A DNA stretch of 12,955 bases, taken from NCBI GenBank assembly GCA_013349695.1, contig DUZD01000053.1, forward strand, positions 1-12,955. The letters run 5' to 3'. A program made the position numbers and the translations under genes. The first letter of the stretch is position 1; each line of letters begins with the position of its first letter. Positions 1-6,681 of this stretch are shown here, piece by piece. The DNA comes from Rhodospirillaceae bacterium (lineage in GTDB: Bacteria > Pseudomonadota > Alphaproteobacteria > Rhodospirillales > 2-02-FULL-58-16). Under the pieces are notes generated by a model. That model was not told the origin of the DNA. It did no database searches and was given only the letters and a program-made list of their open reading frames with translations.

Positions 1-455
1 CTGCGGGACAACCAGCTTTTTCACGATCTGACCGAGGAAGAGTACAATGTCGTGAGCGGGATACTGAAGAGGAAAGTCTACCAGCCGGAGGAAACGGTCT
101 TCAAGGAAGGGGGAACCGATCAGATCCTTTACATCATCAAGAAGGGAGAGGTCAGGATCTGCAAGCAGGGACCCCAAGGGGACTTGCAGACCATCACCCT
201 GCTGAAGGACCGGGACATATTTACGGGGAGATGTCCTTTTTCGACGGAACGCCGCACTCGGCGACCGTCGTCACCGCCCGCGTGACCGAGGCTTTCCTCC
301 TCAAAATGAAGGACTTCGAGAAGCTGGTCGACACCCATCCCCGCCTGGTGTTCAAGGTCATGAAGAACATCTTCATCACGGTCCATGGGATCGTGCGGGG
401 CATGAACGAGCGTTACGTGGACATGCTCGGCTATATGTTCGGGCGTAATCGATAG
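1..455 (+). pseudogene. Cyclic nucleotide-binding (Crp-like) domain protein, 5'-truncated by window edge and frameshifted
   Basis: The reading frame is open from base 1 (LRDNQLFHDLTEEEY...), so the true start lies outside the window. The first part shows the beta-roll of a cNMP-binding domain: an EETVFKEG turn, then LYIIKKGEVRI. Near 220-224 the frame changes. Upstream it reads ...RDIF, and one frame back it continues YGEMSFFDG then TPHSATVV, which is the phosphate-binding cassette. Adding one T to the TTT at 220-222 restores a continuous domain, so this is a one-base deletion or a sequencing error. The cassette has His where cAMP-binding Crp has Arg (PHSAT against ERSAW), so cAMP binding is doubtful. 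No helix-turn-helix follows: the protein ends about 40 residues after the beta-roll, at the stop at 453-455. It is therefore a stand-alone sensor or docking domain, not a transcription factor. It converges on nuoI with a 24-base gap. Confidence 0.8.
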
Positions 456-479
456 CCGGAACGCGGCGACGGCCCGGCG

Positions 480-1067
480 TCATTTCCGCCGGAGACGCGT
501 CCACCAGTCGTGTCCGTCCTCATCCTCTTCCTTGGGTTCGACCCGGACGCCCTCGTCGGTGTTCAGCCGCGCGGCGATGACGTTTCCGCCTTGCCGCGTC
601 TTTCCCGGTTTGCTCAACAGCTCGTCCCGCCCCACCCTGAGGTCGCCGGACGAGTAGGCCGAAAACTCATAGAGCTGCCCGAGGGCGATGGCCTCGACCG
701 GGCAGGCGTCCTCGCACAGGCCGCAGAACAGGCATCGCGCCGTGTCGACCTCGAAGACCTTGGGATGCCGCTCGCCATTCTGGTCCTCGTGAGGGACGAC
801 GGTGATGCAGCTGCAGGGACAGATGCGGGCACAGAGCTCGCAGGCAACGCACTTGATCTTGCCGGCCTGGTCGGTGAGCAGGAAGTGATGGCCGCGGAAT
901 CTCGGATAGGGAGTCCACTTTTCCTTATCCGGATAGCGCATGGTGACGGTCTTGGAAAAGAGGTAGCTGAGCGTCAAGGCGAGGCCGTTCAGCAGGTCGG
1001 CAAAGAACACCCAGCCGATCCAGTTCCGTTTCCGCGCGTCGTCGGTGGCCATGGTGCGATATCCCAT
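480..1067 (-). CDS. nuoI: NADH-quinone oxidoreductase subunit I (two 4Fe-4S clusters)
   Basis: This 195-aa subunit carries the N6a and N6b clusters that pass electrons to NuoB at the membrane surface in respiratory complex I. Two ferredoxin motifs are clear: C73-x2-C76-x2-C79-x3-C83-P and C112-x2-C115-x2-C118-x3-C122-P. They are followed by the typical YEFSAY segment (133-138). Residues 17-37 form the amphipathic N-terminal anchor. The open frame runs upstream to 1301, but that part lies inside nuoH in another frame and looks like shadow sequence. I chose the ATG at 1065-1067 because GGAGGGG stands four bases before it; a second ATG five codons on (MATDD) is less well placed. The gene starts 14 bases after the nuoH stop codon. 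It has extra cysteines C85 and C87 just after the first motif and an acidic tail (EPKEEDEDG) ending in a basic RLRRK. It is the last gene of the leftward nuoHI unit. Confidence 0.96.
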   Translation of the reverse strand: MGYRTMATDDARKRNWIGWVFFADLLNGLALTLSYLFSKTVTMRYPDKEKWTPYPRFRGHHFLLTDQAGKIKCVACELCARICPCSCITVVPHEDQNGERHPKVFEVDTARCLFCGLCEDACPVEAIALGQLYEFSAYSSGDLRVGRDELLSKPGKTRQGGNVIAARLNTDEGVRVEPKEEDEDGHDWWTRLRRK

Positions 1068-1081
1068 CCGTCCCCTCCATC

Positions 1082-2068
1082 CTAGACGATGAAGAGGCCG
1101 GTGAGAAGGATATTGGCGAGCGACAGCGGGAGCAAAACCTTCCATCCGATGGCCATCAGCTGATCGTAGCGGTAGCGCGGGAACGTGAACCGGAACCACA
1201 TGAAGAGGTAAATGAAGAACCCGACCTTGAGGATAAACCAGATCAAGGGCGGAAGGGGGATGAGGAAACCGTTCCAGCCGCCGAAAAACAGGATGACGCA
1301 AAGGACGGAGATGGTGACCATGACCACGTATTCACTGATCATGAAGAAGGAGAAACGCATTCCGCTGTACTCGGTGTGGAAGCCTGCCCCCAGTTCGCCT
1401 TCCGCCTCCGCGAGGTCGAAGGGGATTCGTTGCGCCTCGGCCAGTCCGGCCACGAAAAACACGAAAAACCCGAGCGGCTGGTAGACGACGTACCAGACAT
1501 CCGCCTGGGCGTTGACGATATCGAGAAGGCTCATGGACTGGGCCAGCATGACGACCCCGATGACCGAAAAACCCATGGGGATCTCGTAGCTGATGAGCTG
1601 AGCGCAGCAGCGAAGACTCCCCAGCAATGCGTATTTGCTGTTCGAGGCCCATCCCCCGAAGATGACGCCGTAGACCTCCAGCCCGGCCACGGCGAAGATG
1701 AAGAGAAGGCCGACGTTCATGTCGGAAATGTAGAGGGTGATCTCGGCCCCGAGGAGCGAGAAGCTATCGCCGAAGGGAATGGCCACGAAGACGACGAAGG
1801 GGGGGACCAGGGAGATGATGGGGGCCAGCTTGAAGAGGCGGCGGTCGGCCTCGACAGGAATATTATCTTCTTTGGTGAGGAGCTTGAGGCCGTCCGCCAC
1901 CGGTTGAAGAACGCCGTGCCAGCCCACCCGCATGGGGCCCAGCCGTTGCTGGATGTGCCCGGCGATCTTGCGCTCCAACCAAGTCAAGGGAATCGGCAGG
2001 ATCAACAGAATCGCCGTCACGATAACGACCTTCGCGGTGATCAGGGCAACGGCGAGAGCGAGTTCCAT
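1082..2068 (-). CDS. nuoH: NADH-quinone oxidoreductase subunit H
   Basis: This 328-aa membrane subunit (ND1 homologue) forms most of the quinone-binding chamber and links the hydrophilic arm to the proton pumps. Family signatures are in order: ERKIAGHIQQRLGP (32-45), LLQP-type VLQPVADGLKLL (53-64), GWASNSKYALLG (139-150), the acidic quinone-site loop AEAEGELGAGFHTEYSG (220-236) and FPRYRYDQLM near the C-terminus. The length is normal and about eight membrane helices are visible. In the acidic loop, two positions I remember as usually Ser and Val (EAESELVAG) are Gly here. The start codon has only a weak site (AGGCGG). No nuoG or other nuo gene precedes it on this strand; instead there is a 317-base divergent region shared with nuoJ. 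Confidence 0.96.
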   Translation of the reverse strand: MELALAVALITAKVVIVTAILLILPIPLTWLERKIAGHIQQRLGPMRVGWHGVLQPVADGLKLLTKEDNIPVEADRRLFKLAPIISLVPPFVVFVAIPFGDSFSLLGAEITLYISDMNVGLLFIFAVAGLEVYGVIFGGWASNSKYALLGSLRCCAQLISYEIPMGFSVIGVVMLAQSMSLLDIVNAQADVWYVVYQPLGFFVFFVAGLAEAQRIPFDLAEAEGELGAGFHTEYSGMRFSFFMISEYVVMVTISVLCVILFFGGWNGFLIPLPPLIWFILKVGFFIYLFMWFRFTFPRYRYDQLMAIGWKVLLPLSLANILLTGLFIV

Positions 2069-2156
2069 GACCGCCTTTTACCGGAGTTTTCGGACGGGTT
2101 TGCCGGCTTTCCCGTCCTCCCGGTGGCGGTGATTGCACGGCCCTGGGAGAACGCGG

Positions 2157-2186
2157 TTGACCCGCACTGGAATGAATCATCATAAT
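2157..2186 (+). promoter_or_regulatory. Predicted sigma70-type promoter for nuoJ-nuoN
   Basis: TTGACC (2157-2162) and CATAAT (2181-2186) each match the sigma70 consensus at 5 of 6 bases and are 18 bases apart, in the only AT-rich patch of the divergent region. Transcription would start near 2193, leaving a leader of about 190 bases before nuoJ. This is a prediction from sequence only. Confidence 0.5.
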
Positions 2187-2211
2187 AGGTGTATTTCATA
2201 TACATGTTCAA
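2182..2211 (-). promoter_or_regulatory. Predicted sigma70-type promoter for nuoHI
   Basis: On the minus strand TTGAAC (complement of 2206-2211) and TATTAT (complement of 2182-2187) are 18 bases apart. The -10 box overlaps that of the rightward promoter, so the two polymerases would compete or be controlled together. The leader to nuoH would be about 105 bases. Confidence 0.42.
2190..2204. promoter_or_regulatory. Short dyad inside the divergent promoter region, candidate operator
   Basis: TGTAT-N5-ATACA is a perfect 5-bp dyad lying between the -10 and -35 boxes of the predicted nuoHI promoter and just downstream of the rightward -10. The position suits a repressor or activator, but arms this short can arise by chance in AT-rich DNA. 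It does not match the FNR (TTGAT-N4-ATCAA) or Crp (TGTGA-N6-TCACA) consensus. Confidence 0.22.
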
Positions 2212-2263
2212 GAGAAATTCGTTGAGAGGGGCTCGCTGAGGGGCTCGTGAAAAGGAGCGGGAA

Positions 2264-2302
2264 ATGAGTGCTTCGGCGGAAAATCGAAGGAAGAAGCACT
2301 AG
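2264..2302 (+). CDS. Possible 12-aa leader ORF upstream of nuoJ
   Basis: ATG at 2264 follows AAAGGAG with a six-base gap from AGGAG, a much better ribosome binding site than the one before nuoJ. It opens MSASAENRRKKH and stops at TAG 2300-2302. It lies in the predicted leader RNA between the rightward promoter and nuoJ. It may be a leader peptide, the relic of a lost gene start, or chance. No function can be assigned. Confidence 0.25.
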   Translation: MSASAENRRKKH

Positions 2303-2385
2303 TAACAATTCTGGGGCGCGGGCGGCGACCGGCGATTTTCCGGGCGCTTGGCGAAAGTCTGACCGGCGGAAGCGGGGAACGGGGT

Positions 2386-2895
2386 ATGGAGGCAATTTTT
2401 TTTCTGACGTTCGCGGCGCTCGCCGTCGCTTCCGCCCTGGGCGTGGTTCTGCTGCGCAACCCCGTCCACTGCGCCATCTCGCTGATGGTCTGTTTCATCC
2501 AGGTGGCCGCCATCTTCGTGCTTCTGCGCTCTCCCTTTCTCGCCGTGGTCCAGATTTTCGTCTATGTCGGGGCCATCATGGTCCTGTTCCTTTTCGTCAT
2601 CATGATGCTGGACATCCGGACGGCGGTCCTCGAGCGCTTCTTGCCGGGGTGGGAGAGGGTGCCGATCCTCGGGGTTCTGACCGTTCTGGGGCTGCAAATG
2701 CTGATCATGCTCTTGACCAGCGACCGGCTCTTGCATCCGCCGGCCGATGCCGGGACCGTCCTCGACGGCACCGTCGCCGAACTGGGCAAGGCGCTGTTCC
2801 TCGATTACCTGCTGCCCTTCGAGGTGGTTTCGGTGGTTCTGCTTGTCGCCTTCGTGGGCGCTATTATCTTGGCCAAAAGAGAACGGAAAGAATGA
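2386..2895 (+). CDS. nuoJ: NADH-quinone oxidoreductase subunit J
   Basis: This 169-aa subunit (ND6 homologue) sits between NuoH and the pumps in the complex I membrane arm. It has five predicted helices. The diagnostic third helix reads VQIFVYVGAIMVLFLFVI (55-72) and contains the Tyr-Val-Gly stretch where the family has its pi-bulge. NPVHCAISLM (25-34) is also typical. The upstream site is weak (GGGGAACGGGG before the ATG). The last codon and stop overlap the nuoK start as ATGA, so the two are translationally coupled. It opens the rightward operon. Confidence 0.95.
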   Translation: MEAIFFLTFAALAVASALGVVLLRNPVHCAISLMVCFIQVAAIFVLLRSPFLAVVQIFVYVGAIMVLFLFVIMMLDIRTAVLERFLPGWERVPILGVLTVLGLQMLIMLLTSDRLLHPPADAGTVLDGTVAELGKALFLDYLLPFEVVSVVLLVAFVGAIILAKRERKE

Positions 2896-3194
2896 TTCCC
2901 CTGTCCTGGTACGTGATACTTGGAGCCGTTCTTTTCATGATCGGCTTGTCCGGCGTCTTCCTGAGAAGGAACATCCTGGTCATCCTCATGTCGGTGGAAC
3001 TGATGCTCAATTCCGCCAACATCAACTTTGTCGCTTTTTCCCATTTCTTTCAGGACCTTCGCGGGCAGGTCTTCGCCATTTTTGTGATCACCGTCACGGC
3101 GGCCGAGGTCGCGGTGGCCCTCGGGATATTGGTCGCGCTCATGAGAAACAAGAGGACCCTCAAGGTGGACGAGATCACCATCATGAAGGGATAA
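2892..3194 (+). CDS. nuoK: NADH-quinone oxidoreductase subunit K
   Basis: This 100-aa, three-helix subunit (ND4L homologue) has the usual family length. The two membrane glutamates needed for coupling proton transfer are present at the expected places: E36 in SVELMLN and E72 in TAAEVAVAL. A longer open frame runs upstream in the same frame to 2268, but that part overlaps nuoJ and has no family similarity. The ATG at 2892 overlaps the nuoJ stop and has GGAAAG in front. The next gene follows after four bases. Confidence 0.96.
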   Translation: MIPLSWYVILGAVLFMIGLSGVFLRRNILVILMSVELMLNSANINFVAFSHFFQDLRGQVFAIFVITVTAAEVAVALGILVALMRNKRTLKVDEITIMKG

Positions 3195-3198
3195 GAAC

Positions 3199-4674
3199 AT
3201 GGAAAGTGTCGAATCGATCAGACCTCTTGCCGCCGTCCTGGTCTCGACCTTGGCAGCCTTTATCATTCTGGGTCTCCGGGACAAGCCCAACCTCAGGGAT
3301 TCGGTCTCCGTGGTGGCCGCCCTCGTCAAGTTCTCGATCGTCGCCTCGATGGCCCCTTTGGTCCTGGGTGGCGGCACCTACGAGCTGACCCTTTTCCCCA
3401 TTCTGCCCGGAATCGACATCGCCTTCAGGGTGGATTCCCTGGGCATGGTCTTCGCCACCATCTCGTCATTGCTGTGGATCTTCGCCGCCATCTATTCCAT
3501 CGGCTACATGCGCAGCCTCAATGAGCACGCCCAGACGCGCTTCTTCGCCTGTTTCGCGGTCAGTCTGTCGGCGGCCGTCGGCGGCGCCTTCGCCGCCAAC
3601 CTGTTCACCCTGGTGATCTTCTACGAGGTCCTCAGCCTCGTCACCTACCCGCTGGTCTATCACCACGAGGACAAGGCGGCGTGGGAGGGAAGCAAGAAAT
3701 ACGTCATCTATCTGGTGGGGATGTCGAAGACCTTCCTGCTGGCCGGCCTGGCGCTCACCTATCAAATGGCGGGGACCCTCGATTTCGCGCCCGATGGGCT
3801 GTTCAACAGTGTTGACGCCGAGCCCCTTCTTATGATCGTCGTCTACGTGTGCTACATAGCGGGCTTCGCCAAGGCCGGCATCATGCCGCTCCATATCTGG
3901 CTGCCCTCGGCGATGGTCGCCCCCACCCCGGTGAGCGCGTTGCTGCATGCCGTGGCGGTGGTCAAGATGGGCGTCTTCTGCGTATTGCGGGTCGTCTTCC
4001 ACGTCTTCGGCGTGGGGCTCATGGGTAGCCTGGGCCTGGGCACGGCGACGGCCTATGTGGTCTCCTTTACCATCATCCTGGCCTCGGTCTATGCCCTGAC
4101 CCGTGACGACCTCAAGGCCCGGCTCGCCTATTCCACGGTCAGCCAGTTGTCCTACATCATTCTCGGCGCGGTGCTGCTGGCGCCCATCGCCAAGATCGGC
4201 GGCATCGTCCACATCGCCAGCCACGCCTTTTCCAAGATCACCCTGTTTTTCTGCGCCGGCTCCATCTACTGCGCCTCGCGCAGGAAGAAAATCAGCCAAC
4301 TGTCGGGGATCGGGCGCCACCTACCGTGGACCATGGCCGCCTTTTTCATCGGCTCGTTGAGCATGATCGGCATACCGCCGGCGGCGGGGTTCGTCAGCAA
4401 ATGGAACATGATCGTGGGTTCCCTGGAGTCGCAACAGATCTTTTTTCTGGTCGTGCTGCTGGTCAGTTCCCTGCTCAACGCGGGCTATTTCCTGCCCATC
4501 GTTTACAAGGCCTTTTTCGAGGCCGAGCCGAACCCGGGCGATGGGGATAAAAGCGAAGAGATTCGGGAGATCCCAATGGTCGCCATTCCCCTTTTCGCGA
4601 CCGCCATCTTGTCTCTCCTTATGGGCATGTATCCCGAATATTTCATGACTCTGGCACAAGGAGTGGTCCGATGA
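3199..4674 (+). CDS. Antiporter-like complex I subunit (MrpD/NuoM-like), extra proton-pump candidate
   Basis: A 491-aa polytopic protein of the proton-conducting transporter family (NuoL/M/N and Mrp antiporter subunits). The ion-path residues are intact: E143 in FYEVLS (TM5), K225 in FAKAGIMPLHIWLP (TM7), K256 in AVVKMG (TM8), H342/K346 in SHAFSK (TM10 region) and K401 in GFVSKW (TM12). The APTPVSALLHA stretch (241-251) and DDLKARLAYSTVSQLSY (303-319) are family hallmarks. It has no long C-terminal lateral helix, so it resembles NuoM or MrpD in build, not NuoL, yet it occupies the place of nuoL after nuoK. TM12 carries Lys, whereas NuoM uses Glu. It starts four bases after nuoK and overlaps the next gene by ATGA. 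I infer that it is an additional pump in the complex. A separate antiporter is less likely, since no other Mrp subunits are coded nearby. Confidence 0.88.
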   Translation: MESVESIRPLAAVLVSTLAAFIILGLRDKPNLRDSVSVVAALVKFSIVASMAPLVLGGGTYELTLFPILPGIDIAFRVDSLGMVFATISSLLWIFAAIYSIGYMRSLNEHAQTRFFACFAVSLSAAVGGAFAANLFTLVIFYEVLSLVTYPLVYHHEDKAAWEGSKKYVIYLVGMSKTFLLAGLALTYQMAGTLDFAPDGLFNSVDAEPLLMIVVYVCYIAGFAKAGIMPLHIWLPSAMVAPTPVSALLHAVAVVKMGVFCVLRVVFHVFGVGLMGSLGLGTATAYVVSFTIILASVYALTRDDLKARLAYSTVSQLSYIILGAVLLAPIAKIGGIVHIASHAFSKITLFFCAGSIYCASRRKKISQLSGIGRHLPWTMAAFFIGSLSMIGIPPAAGFVSKWNMIVGSLESQQIFFLVVLLVSSLLNAGYFLPIVYKAFFEAEPNPGDGDKSEEIREIPMVAIPLFATAILSLLMGMYPEYFMTLAQGVVR

Positions 4675-4925
4675 TCGCCAAAATTGTCCGTTTTTTCGGT
4701 GACGAGGAGCATGCGAAGCGCCGCCGGAAGCTGCTGTACGCGATCCTGCTTGTCGTCGTCGCCGCCGATTTTCTGGTTCCTCGGGAGCACGGCGATTTCT
4801 TCTGGGATGATCTGCCCGGTTGGGGCGCTTTCTACGGTTTTATCTCTTGCGGCCTCATCGTTTACGTATCCAAGTTCCTGGGCCACCAGGGCGGCCTGAT
4901 GGTGGATGAAGACCATTATGATTGA
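4671..4925 (+). CDS. Small two-helix membrane protein, unknown; candidate accessory complex I subunit
   Basis: An 84-aa protein that I cannot assign to a named family. It has a charged start (FFGDEEHAKRRRK), one hydrophobic helix (about 21-36, LLYAILLVVVAADFLV), a loop with FFWDDLPGW, a second helix (about 51-71, WGAFYGFISCGLIVYVSKFL) and an acidic, His-ending tail (MVDEDHYD). By the positive-inside rule the basic N-terminus is cytoplasmic. It is a real gene: AAGGAG lies seven bases before the ATG, it overlaps the stop of the gene before (ATGA), and its own end overlaps the start of the next gene by 20 bases. This tight coupling between two pump subunits suggests it is made in step with them and may be a structural or assembly subunit where they meet. 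That is inference. Confidence 0.75.
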   Translation: MIAKIVRFFGDEEHAKRRRKLLYAILLVVVAADFLVPREHGDFFWDDLPGWGAFYGFISCGLIVYVSKFLGHQGGLMVDEDHYD

Positions 4926-6675
4926 GTGGGTCCACCCCGGTCTCCTGTTCATTTTCGGGGCTTTCCTCATCACCCTGCTGAAGGGGCGGGCGCGGCAGGC
5001 CTTTTTGCTCCTGGTTCCGGTGCTGGCGATCTTCGCCGTGGCCTCGATGTCGCCGGGGGATTACGGGAACGTCACCTTCACCGGGCGGGATCTGGTCTTC
5101 GGCCATGTCGACAAGCTCAGCATCGTCTTCGCCTGGGTCTTCACCATCATGTCCCTGATCGGCATGGTCTACGCCTTCCACGTCAAGGAGCCGGGCGAGC
5201 ACGTCGCCGCCTTTCTTTACGTCGGCGGTTCCCTCGGCGTGGTTTTCGCCGGCGACTATTTCACGCTCTTCATGTTCTGGGAGAGCATGGCCTTTTCGTC
5301 CGCCTATCTGGTGTTCGCCCGCAACCGGCCGCGGTCGGTGCGCGCCGGATACCGTTACCTGCTGGTCCACGTCACCGGCGGCGTCTTTTTGATGGCCGGT
5401 ATCGTGCTCAATTACCTGCATACGGGATCCTTTGTTTTCGGCGCCGTCGATCCCGACAGCACGGGCTACTATCTGATCATGACGGGGTTCATCCTGAACG
5501 CCGCGGTTCCGCCGCTCAACGCCTGGCTCACCGACGCCTATCCGGAGGCAACGGTGACGGGAGCCGTCTTCATGTGCGCCTTCACCACCAAGACCGCCGT
5601 CTACGTGCTGGTGCGGGGCTTCCCGGGCGCCGAGATTCTGATCTGGCTGGGGGTGTTCATGGCCCTTTACGGCGTCGTCTACGCGGTGATGGAGAACGAC
5701 GCCCGGCGATTGCTGGCCTATCACATCGTCAGCCAGGTGGGCTACATGGTGGCCGGCGTCGGGATTGGCACGGAATTGGCGCTCAACGGCTCCACCTCCC
5801 ATGCCTTCTCCCACATTATCTACAAGGCGCTGCTGTTCATGGGCGCCGGCGCCGTCATTTACATGACCGGGCGCTCCAAGCTGACGGAACTGGGCGGGAT
5901 TTACCGCACCATGCCGGTGACCGTGTGCCTTTATATGATCGGGGCCTTCGCCATCTCGGCGTTCCCGCTGTTCAGCGGCTTCGTCAGCAAATCCATGGTC
6001 ATCGCCGCCGCCAGCGGCGACAATCTGGCAACGGCGACCCTGTTGCTGACCATGGCCTCGTCGGGGACCTTCCTGCATACCGGACTCAAGCTCCCCTACT
6101 ACATGTTCTTCGGCAAGGATTCGGGCCTGCGCCCCAAGGAGCCGCCGCTGAACATGCTGATCGCCATGGGCATGGCGGCCTTCCTATGCATCGCCATCGG
6201 GGTCTACCCAGCCCCTCTTTATGACCTTCTGCCCTACGCGGTCGATTTCGAGCCCTACACGAGCGCCCACGTCACCGTCAGCCTCGGCATCCTGATGTTC
6301 ACCTTGCTCGGGTTCGTGTGGTTCCTGAAGGACCTCGATCCGGAAAACACCATCAGCCTCGACACCGACTGGTTCTACCGTAAGGGCGCCAAGGCGTTCA
6401 TGTGGCTGGCAAGGGGTCCCGTCGCCAGCTACGAGGCGGTGGTCGCCGAGCTTGCCAACACCGTCGTCCTGAGGTCCCTTTTCGCCACCGCCAGAAGAGG
6501 GTTGTGGGCCGACATCAACATCGTCGACGCCATCGTCAACGGTGTGGCGAGCACCATCATGGGATGGGGTTCCACCCTCAGAAAAATGCAGACGGGTACG
6601 TTGACCCATTACGCGGTCGCGATGGCCGCCGGAATCGTCATAAGCATCCTCGTCTTTTCACTGCGCGCAATGTGA
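4906..6675 (+). CDS. NuoL-type antiporter-like subunit with long C-terminal lateral helix (often named Na+/H+ antiporter subunit D)
   Basis: A 589-aa member of the NuoL/MrpD family. Residues 60-470 form the antiporter-like core: E126 in FWESMAF (TM5), K229 in TTKTAVY (TM8), K307 in HIIYKALLF (TM10) and K362 in GFVSKS (TM12). The TM7 lysine is missing: the motif FAKAG..PLH of its neighbour reads ILNAAVPPLN here, with N198 and N205 at the Lys and His positions. After the core, TDWFYRKGAK (487-496) begins a region that matches the NuoL lateral helix and ends in VNGVAST...LRKMQTGTLTHYA and a last membrane helix. That marks it as the functional NuoL. The lateral-helix stretch (487-570) is about 23-28 residues longer than in NuoL sequences I remember. 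Start: ATG 4906 overlaps the previous gene by 20 bases; ATG 4918 (MIEWVHPG) is equally possible, and neither has a strong ribosome binding site. Confidence 0.88.
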   Translation: MKTIMIEWVHPGLLFIFGAFLITLLKGRARQAFLLLVPVLAIFAVASMSPGDYGNVTFTGRDLVFGHVDKLSIVFAWVFTIMSLIGMVYAFHVKEPGEHVAAFLYVGGSLGVVFAGDYFTLFMFWESMAFSSAYLVFARNRPRSVRAGYRYLLVHVTGGVFLMAGIVLNYLHTGSFVFGAVDPDSTGYYLIMTGFILNAAVPPLNAWLTDAYPEATVTGAVFMCAFTTKTAVYVLVRGFPGAEILIWLGVFMALYGVVYAVMENDARRLLAYHIVSQVGYMVAGVGIGTELALNGSTSHAFSHIIYKALLFMGAGAVIYMTGRSKLTELGGIYRTMPVTVCLYMIGAFAISAFPLFSGFVSKSMVIAAASGDNLATATLLLTMASSGTFLHTGLKLPYYMFFGKDSGLRPKEPPLNMLIAMGMAAFLCIAIGVYPAPLYDLLPYAVDFEPYTSAHVTVSLGILMFTLLGFVWFLKDLDPENTISLDTDWFYRKGAKAFMWLARGPVASYEAVVAELANTVVLRSLFATARRGLWADINIVDAIVNGVASTIMGWGSTLRKMQTGTLTHYAVAMAAGIVISILVFSLRAM

Positions 6676-6681
6676 CGAATA

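Noticed and set aside
1068..1301. 78-codon N-terminal extension of nuoI
   Set aside because: It overlaps nuoH in another frame and has no resemblance to NuoI. The ATG at 1067 has a good ribosome binding site and gives the usual protein length.
2268..2891. 208-codon N-terminal extension of nuoK
   Set aside because: It overlaps nuoJ in another frame and is Arg/Gly/Pro-rich shadow sequence. NuoK is normally 100 aa, which the ATG at 2892 gives exactly.
4855..6078. 407-codon leftward open frame opposite the NuoL-type gene
   Set aside because: Antisense shadow of a GC-rich membrane-protein gene: rich in His, Asp, Glu and Gly in the way reverse translations of Val/Ala/Ile-rich genes are, with no domain and no ribosome binding site. 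The sense frame is a clear family member.
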